The notes: generated from the sequence alone by a model not told the origin. Shown: positions 1-5,831, counted from the stretch's first letter. The stretch: DNA of 7,348 nt from Thermodesulfobacteriota bacterium (GCA_025454125.1 JALOPA010000412.1:1-7348); one strand, 5' to 3'. A program made the numbers and translations.

Positions 1-2235
1 GTTCCTGAGCTCGATTTCGATCCTTCCCTCATCCGGGGTGTTTTCGATGGCGTTCTTGAGAAATCCGTCACAGACTTTCTTCAAGACCTTCGGATCCATT
101 TCAACGCAAACTCCCTTTTCGACCCTTTCGACGATTTCCACCTGTCGATCTTTCATGGATAAACGGGTATCCTGACACAACTGATGGACAAAGGCGTCAA
201 GGGCTATGGTTTCTTTTCGGCTCTCTTCGACTCTCTGGAGAGAGTCCAGCCTTCTCACGATGTTTTGCCGCAGCGCTTCAGTGCTTTCCTTCAGGGGCTC
301 ATCTTTCACTTCATCCAGAAAGGCAATGGCGGCATCTACCAGATGAATGATTCTCTCTTTTTCGAGTGCCGGCCTTTCATTCAGAATGTCGTCGATTTTG
401 GATTGAAGTTCTCTCAGTCTCATGAGATTCCGCTTCACCCTCTCGACCCATTCATGAATTCTTTCCACATTTCCTTTTGTTAGTTCATCAGGGATTCTTT
501 TGACGACTCCCTCAATGATCGAAAGCGGTGTCCCCAGTTCGTGAGACAAATGGTTTATGGCTCTCTCCTTTGCTTTCTCCAGCCGCTTGATGCCCGTGAT
601 GTCTCTGGCGATGCCCCTGAATCCGGCAGGCTCGCCTTCCGAAGTCTGCATCAGCGAGATCGACGTTTCTATATACCTTCTCTCTCCATCCTTTCTGATC
701 AGTTCCCAACCCAAAGCCTTGGCAGGCTTTCCGGTTTGATAGACCTGATTAAAAGTTTGAAACACTCTCTTCGAGGTCTCCTCACTCATAAAGTGTCGGT
801 TGTTCATGCCCTTCAATTCGTGCTCGGAATAACCCAAAATGTTGCACATGGACTCATTGAAGAAGACAAAGTTTCCTCTGATGTCCACTTCGTAGTACCC
901 GTCCTCGATGCTCTCAAGGATCGTGCGGTATTTCTCTTCACTCTGTTTCAGCGCTTGTTTCATCCTCTGCTGCTCGGTAATGTCTCTGGCGATACCACGA
1001 AACCCGATCGCTTCACCCGCGGGATTGCGTATGATGGCGGTGGACAACTCGAGCACGGCTTTAGTGCCATTCTTCTTGATCACCTCGTAGTCATCAATCT
1101 TTGAAGGCTCTCCAGTGCGATACACCCTATTGAATATTGCGAACATTTTTTTCGCCATCTCAGGTTCCGTGTACTTCCTATTGTTCATTCCAAGAAGTTC
1201 TTCCGGGGAATACCCGGTGATTCTGCACAGGGCTTCATTGAAAAAGGTCATGCTGCCTTCCAGGTCGACTTCATAATAGCCGTCTTCAATCGTCTCAAGG
1301 ATTGTCCTGTACTTCTGTTCGCTCTCTTCGAGGGTCTTCCTGGCCAACCGACGCTCTGTCACGTCCCGCGCTATTCCGCTGAACCCTGTCATTTGCCCTG
1401 ACGAATCCCGAACAGGAGCTACAGAGGTCTCGAGGTATCTTTTTTCCCGGTTCTTTGTGCTCAGTTCCCAATCAAACGCTTTGGTCGGCTTTCCGCTTCG
1501 ATACACTTCATTGAAAGTCGCATAGACGGTCTTCGCGGTCTGCTCGCTCATGTATTTCCGGTTGTTCATCCCCATCATTTCCTCTGACGAATAACCGAGA
1601 ATCCTTTTCAGAGCGTTGTTGAAGAACACCAGGTTTCCCTTGAGATCCACTTCATAGTACCCGTCCTCAATGCTTTCGATGATCTCCCTGTACTTCTCCT
1701 CGCTTTTTCGACACGCTCGTTCAGCCAACCAGCGCTCGGTCACATCCCTCGCAATCCCGCGAAACCCTATTTTGTCTCCTTCAGGCCCAAAGACCGGAGA
1801 AACGGAGGTCTCCACCTGCCGCACTTGGCCGTCCTTCCTCACAAGCTCCCAGCCGAAAGCTTTCGTCGCCTTACCGGTCCGAAAGACCTCATTGAACGTG
1901 TCAAACACCTTTTTTGAAGTTGCCGGGCTCATGTACTGCCTGTTGTTCATTCCCATCATCTCCTGCGGGGAGTACCCCACCATCCGGCAAAGGGATTCGT
2001 TGAAGAAGGTCAGGTTCCCGCTGAGATCCACCTCAAAGTACCCGTCCTCGAAACTCTCGAGCAACCTCTTGTTTTTCTCTTCGCTCTCACGGAGCGCTTC
2101 CTCAGCCCTCCATCGCTTGAAAATCTCTTCCTTCAGGACCTTCTTGGAGTTGGCCATTTCCTCATTTTGGTCTTCAAGCCGCTGCTTGAGCGTCGCATTG
2201 TCCTCTTGCGAGGTGGTAAAGTGCTCGTTTCCCAT
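1..2235 (-). CDS. Multi-PAS soluble sensor histidine kinase (3' end cut by window edge)
   Basis: Two-component sensor kinase that should autophosphorylate a histidine and pass the phosphate to a response regulator. 745 residues are in view. Residues about 10-58 are charged and helical, probably a coiled coil. Four PAS domains follow at about 51-168, 178-295, 305-422 and 432-549; each has an EDGY(F/Y)EVD start, an FFN..L....GYS core, an MNNR motif and a closing GIARD(V/I)T. The H-box is NHLSHELGTPLS with His565 (codon 541-543), and the N-box is DGFLKNAIENTP with Asn728. The G1, F and G2 boxes lie beyond the left edge. There is no signal peptide or membrane segment, so it is cytoplasmic. The ATG start is preceded by GGGAGGGG five bases upstream. 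H-box to N-box is about 163 residues, longer than the roughly 105 of EnvZ-like kinases, and Gly replaces the usual Lys/Arg/Asn in HELxTP. Ligands and partner are unknown. The track of smaller plus-strand frames here is antisense noise. Confidence 0.93.
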   Translation of the reverse strand, partial: MGNEHFTTSQEDNATLKQRLEDQNEEMANSKKVLKEEIFKRWRAEEALRESEEKNKRLLESFEDGYFEVDLSGNLTFFNESLCRMVGYSPQEMMGMNNRQYMSPATSKKVFDTFNEVFRTGKATKAFGWELVRKDGQVRQVETSVSPVFGPEGDKIGFRGIARDVTERWLAERACRKSEEKYREIIESIEDGYYEVDLKGNLVFFNNALKRILGYSSEEMMGMNNRKYMSEQTAKTVYATFNEVYRSGKPTKAFDWELSTKNREKRYLETSVAPVRDSSGQMTGFSGIARDVTERRLARKTLEESEQKYRTILETIEDGYYEVDLEGSMTFFNEALCRITGYSPEELLGMNNRKYTEPEMAKKMFAIFNRVYRTGEPSKIDDYEVIKKNGTKAVLELSTAIIRNPAGEAIGFRGIARDITEQQRMKQALKQSEEKYRTILESIEDGYYEVDIRGNFVFFNESMCNILGYSEHELKGMNNRHFMSEETSKRVFQTFNQVYQTGKPAKALGWELIRKDGERRYIETSISLMQTSEGEPAGFRGIARDITGIKRLEKAKERAINHLSHELGTPLSIIEGVVKRIPDELTKGNVERIHEWVERVKRNLMRLRELQSKIDDILNERPALEKERIIHLVDAAIAFLDEVKDEPLKESTEALRQNIVRRLDSLQRVEESRKETIALDAFVHQLCQDTRLSMKDRQVEIVERVEKGVCVEMDPKVLKKVCDGFLKNAIENTPDEGRIEIELRN
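562..2085 (-). repeat. Four tandem PAS-encoding repeats, 381 bp each
   Basis: Inside the kinase gene the PAS unit recurs with an exact 127-codon (381-bp) step. Units run about 2085-1705, 1704-1324, 1323-943 and 942-562. The SE(E/Q)K.., EDGY and GIARD landmarks all fall at the same offset in every copy (residues 61/188/315/442 for the EDGY decapeptide; 160/287/414/541 for GIARD). DNA is also visibly alike around the EDGY and NNR segments. This indicates in-frame tandem duplication from one ancestral module without later indels. Copy 3 is the most divergent, with KYTEPEM in place of the (K/Q/H)(Y/F)MS motif and a different central strand. Confidence 0.9.
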
Positions 2236-2240
2236 AAGAT

Positions 2241-2248
2241 CCCCTCCC
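2241..2248 (-). promoter_or_regulatory. Ribosome binding site of the histidine kinase
   Basis: GGGAGGGG on the minus strand, five bases before the ATG at 2235-2233. It supports this start. The frame is still open further upstream without another good start codon. Confidence 0.7.
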
Positions 2249-2260
2249 TTATTCAAGAAC

Positions 2261-2284
2261 TCGCCCCAAAGGATTTTGGGGCGA
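2261..2284 (-). promoter_or_regulatory. Perfect 10-bp hairpin in the leader of the histidine kinase gene
   Basis: TCGCCCCAAA and TTTGGGGCGA form a perfect 10-bp inverted repeat around a 4-base loop. On the minus strand it lies between the upstream zinc-ribbon gene and the kinase, ending 12 bases before the kinase Shine-Dalgarno sequence. No T-run follows (GTTCTTGAA), so a standard intrinsic terminator is unlikely. An RNA structure affecting processing or translation, or a palindromic protein-binding site, are both possible. The structure is seen directly; the role is inferred. Confidence 0.55.
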
Positions 2285-2364
2285 TTGGCTTGCAGTAAAG
2301 GTGGTGGAAAAGGAAGCGAAATAAAGCAGCAGCAGGAATCACCGAGCGGATAGGAGTCCCTTTG

Positions 2365-2568
2365 CTACAGGCGCTTCTCTGACGGATTGGCTGAAGTTCT
2401 CTTGTTCTCTTGCATTGCCAGCGGGTTTATTGAATGCACCTCGCCGGCCGTAGAGTTCAGCTCCATCATGGCGCTGCAAGAAAAGCATTTCACCGGGCCC
2501 GAATAATCCTCGAAGACCCAGTGATCCAGGTTCAGCTCATTCCCGCACGAAATGCATTTCACCCTCAT
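2365..2568 (-). CDS. Small zinc-ribbon protein (CxxC...CxxC), 67 aa
   Basis: Soluble 67-residue protein with two cysteine pairs, C5-I-S-C8 and C28-F-S-C31, spaced as in a metal-binding zinc ribbon. The stretch ELNLDHWVFEDYSGPVKCFSC is the conserved-looking core (acidic and aromatic residues between the pairs); the C-terminal 30 residues are low-complexity and polar. The frame could open further up at 2622, but I chose the ATG at 2568 because it overlaps the stop of the preceding gene as ATGA and has GGGGGAAAAG upstream. This overlap suggests translational coupling. Small proteins of this look are frequent in sulfate-reducer and syntroph genomes and lack an assigned role. It could bind nucleic acid or a protein partner; this is inference. 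The histidine kinase begins 129 bases downstream on the same strand. Confidence 0.72.
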   Translation of the reverse strand: MRVKCISCGNELNLDHWVFEDYSGPVKCFSCSAMMELNSTAGEVHSINPLAMQENKRTSANPSEKRL

Positions 2569-2780
2569 GCTCTTTTCCCCCTTTCCCTGGAATAGAACAG
2601 CTGGTCCTGGCACTGTTGGCACAGAGCAGAAACGGTGTACTCAAATCTCGCAGAGGAGTCCCGGAATCTTAACGCGGGGCGGCCGCATACGATGCAGGTT
2701 TGCCGTGCCTTGGCTCTTGCATAATCGGATCGATAGGTGGGTCTGGAAAAAACCTCTTGCATGGTGAGTGCATTGGACAT
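2565..2780 (-). CDS. Small zinc-finger-like protein (CxxC...CxxC), about 71 aa
   Basis: Soluble protein with cysteine pairs C29-I-V-C32-G and C54-Q-Q-C57, about 21 residues apart, consistent with one bound zinc. Between them lies an aromatic/charged segment (FRDSSARFEYTVSALCQ) typical of small bacterial proteins annotated only as hypothetical. The stop TGA overlaps the ATG of the next zinc-ribbon gene, so both are probably made from one transcript. The start is uncertain. ATG at 2780 is chosen; ATG at 2762 or a TTG at 2822 are possible, but none has a good Shine-Dalgarno sequence, and the TTG would sit on top of the AT-rich promoter-like stretch at 2824-2831. Function is unknown. Confidence 0.65.
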   Translation of the reverse strand: MSNALTMQEVFSRPTYRSDYARAKARQTCIVCGRPALRFRDSSARFEYTVSALCQQCQDQLFYSRERGKRA

Positions 2781-2823
2781 ATGAGAGAACCCGAGTGTAA
2801 CCCCCGACTGTTTTCTTCTCAAG

Positions 2824-2831
2824 ATAATATA
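2824..2831 (-). promoter_or_regulatory. Possible -10 element for the zinc-ribbon gene pair
   Basis: On the minus strand the sequence reads TATATTAT, containing TATTAT (5 of 6 to TATAAT). Transcription from it would start near 2816, about 35 bases before the ATG at 2780. No recognisable -35 is found 16-18 bases upstream, so this is a weak call resting on composition and position. Confidence 0.22.
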
Positions 2832-3149
2832 ACAGGCTTGTAATAGATAGATGTTGCGCTGATGAGTTTTGAAGATGCCTAGCCCTTTTGCGCAAGCTAC
2901 AGGTTACGGCTTTGGGATAAGTAAGGCATGAATACTAGAGATTCTCTCCAATAGCAAGAACTTTCTCGATGTGTACTTTATGGGTATAACGGCTACGGGT
3001 TATGATCAAAAGCGAGCAGTTGTTCCTCTTGCTGAATAATCCGATGTTCAATTCGATCGCATGGACAATGACAGGGTTGCAATCAAGGCAGAGGCGACGC
3101 TGGTTCGAGCGCAGCCAACCGTTTCCTTACGGAGATTTTCCAAAAATAT
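2832..3149. other. Gene-poor intergenic stretch, AT-richer than flanks
   Basis: About 320 bases between the zinc-ribbon pair and the methyltransferase remnant. No start codon with a ribosome site opens a convincing gene on either strand. It has no tRNA fold, no terminator with a T-run and no repeat array. The only coding-like item is the minus-strand open frame at 2938-3126, listed separately. A GGTTCGAGC string near 3102-3110 looks like part of a tRNA T-arm but has no surrounding cloverleaf. Confidence 0.5.
2935..3126 (-). pseudogene. Unrecognised 63-codon open frame without a start, possible gene remnant
   Basis: Reading the minus strand between a TAA at 3129-3127 and a TAG at 2937-2935 gives 63 sense codons. 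The peptide has a protein-like mix (CLDCNPVIVHAIELNIGLF, then a CSLLIITRSRYTHKVHIEKV segment). It contains no ATG; the only plausible starts are internal TTG codons without a Shine-Dalgarno sequence. It does not match a family I recognise. It may be the eroded end of a former gene or chance, given the low stop density over 190 bases. It lies in sequence that looks unlike the neighbouring genes in base use. Confidence 0.22.
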
Positions 3150-3783
3150 CTACCAGATCCCGGGGAAAAGTCTGTACTTGACTTTCCCCGTGTATGCCTC
3201 GTAACCATCCAGTTCCCGGCTAAGGGTCTTGTCCTCGAGATAGGTGCGAACAACGAAAAGCAGGGTGAGAACTGTCGCAGGGATGAAAGTCCAGAGGGAG
3301 CCCAGAGCAATTGGAATTGAGTATAGAAGGAAGATTAGAGCGACGTACATCGGGTGGCGGACGTATCGGTAGGGTCCCGTTGTGATGACTTTGTGCCCCT
3401 TTTCCTTTTGGATCTCCACGAACCGCGACAAGTACGCGTTTTCGCGCAGAACTGCAAAAAACAACAGAAGCGAACCGATCACTCCTGCAAAGCCGATCAT
3501 CGAGACGTGCAGTGATACCGAAGACCATCGGTATCGAACCGCATCCAGTCCCGGTAACAGGAGATAAGGGATGAAGACGACGGTGGACACGAGGACAATG
3601 ATCTTGTCCCAGCCTTTTGCCCCCGGTTTGAGAAAAACCATTCTCTCAAAACTGAATGACCAGGTAGAGCCAAGCTCGGAACCACACAACCGTACCGGCT
3701 GACCCGAAAAATGCCGCGCCCATGACGACAAAGGTCACCGCTAACCTCAATGCTATTCTCAAGCGCGAAACGTCTGATGCCAA
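3150..3783 (-). pseudogene. Isoprenylcysteine carboxyl methyltransferase (ICMT/PEMT-like) family membrane protein, frame broken
   Basis: Integral membrane methyltransferase family; members use S-adenosylmethionine on lipid-like or unknown substrates. The C-terminal part carries the family signature TGPYRYVRHPMYV, hydrophobic segments and the typical end RTYLEDKTL..ELDGYEAY...YRLFPGIW. The N-terminus is in another frame: from a TTG at 3783 preceded by GGAGGGG come MASDVSRLRIALRLAVTFVV and a first membrane segment, ending ..WFRAWLYLVIQF at a TGA (3648-3646). The second frame resumes at the same place as ..SFSFERMVFLKPGAKGWDK. In relatives as I recall them, about 20 residues separate these two motifs, so a small out-of-frame deletion at about 3645-3650 is the likely cause. 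The 163 residues from ATG 3641 might be made alone but would lack the first helix. A sequencing or assembly error is the alternative. It follows the YvlD-like gene by 82 bases. Confidence 0.72.
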
Positions 3784-3788
3784 AGCGA

Positions 3789-3795
3789 CCCCTCC
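3789..3795 (-). promoter_or_regulatory. Ribosome binding site that points to a TTG start
   Basis: GGAGGGG on the minus strand, five bases before TTG 3783-3781. It is the best Shine-Dalgarno sequence for the methyltransferase frame. It shows that the true N-terminus lies in a different frame from the main C-terminal ORF. An in-frame TAG stands a short way upstream, near 3806. Confidence 0.6.
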
Positions 3796-3836
3796 GACGA
3801 CTTCTTCTGAATCCTAACCGGAAAGTGTTTTCCCAG

Positions 3837-3862
3837 CGTCCCTTCATGAAGTTGAAGGGATG
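3837..3862 (-). other. Hairpin just after the YvlD-like gene
   Basis: TCCCTTCA (3839-3846) and TGAAGGGA (3853-3860) make a perfect 8-bp stem with a 6-base loop, extended by one G-T and one C-G pair. On the minus strand it starts four bases after the stop of the YvlD-like gene. No T-run follows, so termination is doubtful. It could protect the upstream mRNA 3' end or attenuate reading into the broken methyltransferase gene. Confidence 0.4.
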
Positions 3863-3865
3863 TTC

Positions 3866-4261
3866 CTACTCCCACTTCCCATCCTCTCTTTTTTTCAGGT
3901 CAACGTAGCCTACCCTTCCCTGCTCATTGATGAAGGAGTTCAGAAGCCAACTGACAAGGCTGATGACGAGAGACCCGAGAAGGGCTGACCAGAAGCCGTG
4001 CACTTCAAACCCTCCGACCACACCCGAAACCATCATCATCAGGATCGCATTGATGACAAAGGTGAAGAGGCCTAAGGTCAGTATGTTGATCGGCAGGGTC
4101 AGGATGATCAGGACTGGCCGGAACAGGGCGTTCAACACGCCAAGAATCGCGGCTGCGAGAAAAGCGCTCCAAAAGCCTTTCACCTCTATGCCTTCGATGA
4201 GGTGCGCTGCTACAAGAATGGCGACTGTCAGGAACAGCCACCGGACAACAAGACCTTTCAT
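3866..4261 (-). CDS. YvlD / phage-holin-4-like membrane protein (PF04020 type), 131 aa
   Basis: Small polytopic inner-membrane protein of the family often labelled 'phage holin family protein' or YvlD; its role is not firmly known and it is not evidence of a phage. Four hydrophobic segments are visible at about 5-22, 30-48, 52-82 and 90-112, followed by a short charged tail. The diagnostic stretch is GVLNALFRPVLIILTLPINI (41-60) followed by LTLGLFTFVINA. Two halves resemble each other: IEVKGFWSAFLAAAIL (25-40) and FEVHGFWSALLGSLVI (85-100), an internal duplication. AGGAGG lies eight bases before the ATG, a strong start. It is 38 bases downstream of the NIPSNAP-like gene on the same strand, so co-transcription is likely. 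Length fits the family (about 110-130). Confidence 0.88.
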   Translation of the reverse strand: MKGLVVRWLFLTVAILVAAHLIEGIEVKGFWSAFLAAAILGVLNALFRPVLIILTLPINILTLGLFTFVINAILMMMVSGVVGGFEVHGFWSALLGSLVISLVSWLLNSFINEQGRVGYVDLKKREDGKWE

Positions 4262-4299
4262 AGTGGTTTCCTCCTGTCATTCAGGAAGAAGGAAAATGA

Positions 4300-4620
4300 T
4301 CAATGAATAATGGACTTGGGCGTGGCCTCCAGGCGCGTCACCACCATCTTGGGCCGGATGAGCATCTTGTCGACTTCGGGCTTGATCTGCTTGAGCCAGA
4401 TCTCGCTCTCATAGACCTTCTTGTAGAGTCTTTTCCGCTCCTGCTCGCTTTCGAACCGGCGGATCCACACGTAGAGGTCCTTTTCCTCCTGGCCCACAAA
4501 ACTGCCGATCACCACCATGCCCTGGGAGATCTGGAAAGGAAGCAGGACTTCCTCCATGTACTTCACCCATTGCTTCATCTTCCCCTTCTTGATCCGATAC
4601 TGCCGCAGTTCAAAAAACAT
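4300..4620 (-). CDS. NIPSNAP family protein, 106 aa
   Basis: Small soluble protein of the NIPSNAP family, a ferredoxin-like alpha/beta barrel fold usually forming dimers; bacterial members have no established reaction. The N-terminus FFELRQYRIKKGKMKQWVKY is the hallmark first strand and helix (E-x-R-x-Y...G....W). It is followed by the second-strand segment GSFVGQEEKDLYVWIRRFES and a helix rich in Lys/Arg (EQERKRLYKKVYESEIWL). It has one domain, no membrane segment and no cysteine, and is full length for a single-domain member. The start ATG has AAAGGAGAGAG upstream. It sits 72 bases after the MBL-fold gene and 38 bases before the YvlD-like gene, all on the minus strand. A stress-responsive A/B-barrel or Dabb-type protein is the nearest alternative. 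Confidence 0.82.
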   Translation of the reverse strand: MFFELRQYRIKKGKMKQWVKYMEEVLLPFQISQGMVVIGSFVGQEEKDLYVWIRRFESEQERKRLYKKVYESEIWLKQIKPEVDKMLIRPKMVVTRLEATPKSIIH

Positions 4621-4640
4621 AGCTCTCTCCTTTCTGGTTT

Positions 4641-4671
4641 CTTCGTGTTTTCCTTCTTTCGTGCTTTCGTG
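4641..4671 (-). repeat. Short direct repeats between the MBL and NIPSNAP genes
   Basis: On the minus strand CACGAAAG occurs twice back to back (4671-4656) and CACGAAG once more at 4647-4641. The 72-base spacer is purine-rich and is transcribed as a leader of the NIPSNAP-like gene. No promoter or terminator is evident in it. Confidence 0.5.
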
Positions 4672-4692
4672 ATGATGTTTTAAATTTCGACT

Positions 4693-5604
4693 TCAGCGGA
4701 GCCCGTTTCTTCGTTCGTGCGCTTTGACAATGAACTTGACCATTCGTTCCATGACCACGAACAGAACATCCTCGATCAGAAAATTACCCGGCGTCCGATC
4801 CAGAATGGACCGCGTGATCTCCTGGGCGGTCTTGGTCACATCTCCTGTTCGGCGATAGCTCTCCAGCATGGCGGACCGGGCCTCCCTTGCTGCCTCTATG
4901 GATCTGAGGAGCAAGCTCCTGGCCTCGTCACCCAAGGCCCCTCCAAAATGCTCCAGCAGAACCGCTTCCACATCGAAGCCGGCCAACCGCCGCACGTTTG
5001 TCTCGAAGAGATCGAAGTTCGAATTGCCTGCCGCAAAGACGAGCCCGGGATAGTGCACGCCCAGGGCATCGGACGCAAAGAGAGCCTTTTCTTCAGGCAC
5101 ATACGCGGCGATGGAACAGGAGGAATGGCCGGGCACCTCCAGAATCTCGATGGTGAGGTCCCCGCAGACCAACCGGTCTCCCTCCTTCAAGATCTCCTCC
5201 ACCTCGATGCCTGTAAACTCGAAACAGAGCCGGGCCGCCGCTTGTTCAAGCCCATCCCTGACGATCATCGCCTGGTTGAGACCGGCCACGTGCTGCGTCA
5301 GGTTGGGGTCGGAAAGGCATGACTTGCCCTGCTCCGAAGCCGCGATTTTCATCCAGGGCCATAAATTCTTCAGATAAGGCACCAGACCGCAATGATCGAA
5401 GTGAGTGTGAAGAATGATGAGTCTTCTGATTTTCTTCACATCAATGCGGAAAGACTCTACCTGCGGAAGAATCTGCGGAGCGAGGTGCGCCATGCCGCCT
5501 CCGATCAGCACCGACTCTCCGCCTCCGTCCACGTGGTACAGGCACAATTCCGGCGCCCCCAACAAGGTGATTCTCTCTGTGACCTTTCCCGGTGTGCGGA
5601 TCAT
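4693..5604 (-). CDS. MBL-fold metallo-hydrolase, 303 aa
   Basis: Soluble metallo-beta-lactamase-fold hydrolase with a complete set of ligands for two metal ions. These are the HTHFDH motif at 66-71 (His66, His68, Asp70, His71), His160 in EVPGHSS, Asp179 in LFASDALG, and His219 in LLEHFGG. The bridging Asp and the spacing match the glyoxalase II-like/lactonase-like branch rather than true beta-lactamases; the substrate cannot be told from sequence. Residues 225-300 add a helical C-terminal region. The start ATG is confirmed by an in-frame TGA eight codons upstream, with CGGAG about ten bases before the ATG. The ATG overlaps the stop of a possible 60-codon upstream frame (ATGA). It begins the certain part of the minus-strand run MBL, NIPSNAP, YvlD, methyltransferase. 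No signal peptide is seen, so it is cytoplasmic. Confidence 0.9.
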   Translation of the reverse strand: MIRTPGKVTERITLLGAPELCLYHVDGGGESVLIGGGMAHLAPQILPQVESFRIDVKKIRRLIILHTHFDHCGLVPYLKNLWPWMKIAASEQGKSCLSDPNLTQHVAGLNQAMIVRDGLEQAAARLCFEFTGIEVEEILKEGDRLVCGDLTIEILEVPGHSSCSIAAYVPEEKALFASDALGVHYPGLVFAAGNSNFDLFETNVRRLAGFDVEAVLLEHFGGALGDEARSLLLRSIEAAREARSAMLESYRRTGDVTKTAQEITRSILDRTPGNFLIEDVLFVVMERMVKFIVKAHERRNGLR

Positions 5605-5783
5605 GCTTTCACGGCTCCGAGTCCTTGTTCTTCATTCATTCCATTCACCTCGTTCATCGCTTGGGGTTTCTCTAACACAAATTGCAGTGTCTGAAAAGGC
5701 TTGATCTCCGTGCTTCCGGCGCGACGCAACACCAGAAGAACTTCATCGCCCGGTTCGTTCTCCATTGACATAAGGCGCGCCAT
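5601..5783 (-). CDS. Possible small protein of 60 aa, coupled to the MBL gene
   Basis: A frame starting at ATG 5783 (AGGAT upstream) encodes MARLMSMENEPGDEVLLVLR and continues to a hydrophilic, Asn/Glu/Met-rich tail ending in AVKA. Later starts at 5771 and 5765 are possible. Its TGA overlaps the MBL ATG as ATGA, which supports a real gene with translational coupling. Against it, the same frame runs open far into the opposite-strand gene (to 6293), the start region holds the promoter of that gene, and I recognise no family. The tail has short near-repeats (NEVNGMNEEQ) like non-coding sequence. If it is not a gene, this segment is simply the 5' leader of the MBL run. Confidence 0.35.
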   Translation of the reverse strand: MARLMSMENEPGDEVLLVLRRAGSTEIKPFQTLQFVLEKPQAMNEVNGMNEEQGLGAVKA

Positions 5784-5793
5784 CGCGTATCCT
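5765..5793 (+). promoter_or_regulatory. Sigma-70-type promoter for the plus-strand gene
   Basis: TTGACA at 5765-5770 is a perfect -35 element. After exactly 17 bases comes TATCCT at 5788-5793, a 4-of-6 match to the -10 consensus. Transcription would start near 5800, giving a leader of about 32 bases to the ATG at 5832. It lies across the first codons of the possible minus-strand 60-codon frame, so the two transcription units would face away from each other with almost no spacer. Confidence 0.55.
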
Positions 5794-5831
5794 ATGAGCC
5801 GTGTTGTCGCCGCCAGACCCCCGGGGTGAGG

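Noticed and set aside
541..1104. 187-codon plus-strand open frame
   Set aside because: Antisense to PAS copies 3 and 4 and the H-box; the kinase frame explains the sequence fully.
2261..2284. Intrinsic terminator for the zinc-ribbon genes
   Set aside because: The stem is good, but no T-run follows on either strand.
1670..2353. 227-codon plus-strand open frame
   Set aside because: It is antisense to the PAS repeats of the kinase; its Ser/Phe/Leu-rich content is the mirror of the Glu/Lys-rich kinase, and it has no family-like motif.
2569..2622. Longer N-terminus (18 more codons) of the 67-aa zinc-ribbon protein
   Set aside because: The ATGA overlap and the purine-rich ribosome site favour ATG 2568; the extension is Pro/Gly-rich and overlaps the preceding gene out of frame.
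3095..3125. GGTTCGAGC followed by CCAACC, resembling the 3' half of a tRNA
   Set aside because: No D-arm, anticodon arm or acceptor pairing could be found around it on either strand.
3497..3847. 116-codon minus-strand frame starting MKGRWENTF
   Set aside because: Arg/Ser-rich out-of-frame reading of the methyltransferase; its ATG lies in the 3837-3862 hairpin.
3866..4261. Reading the 'phage holin' family label as a sign of a prophage
   Set aside because: The YvlD-type family is widespread in chromosomes, and no other phage gene is in the window.
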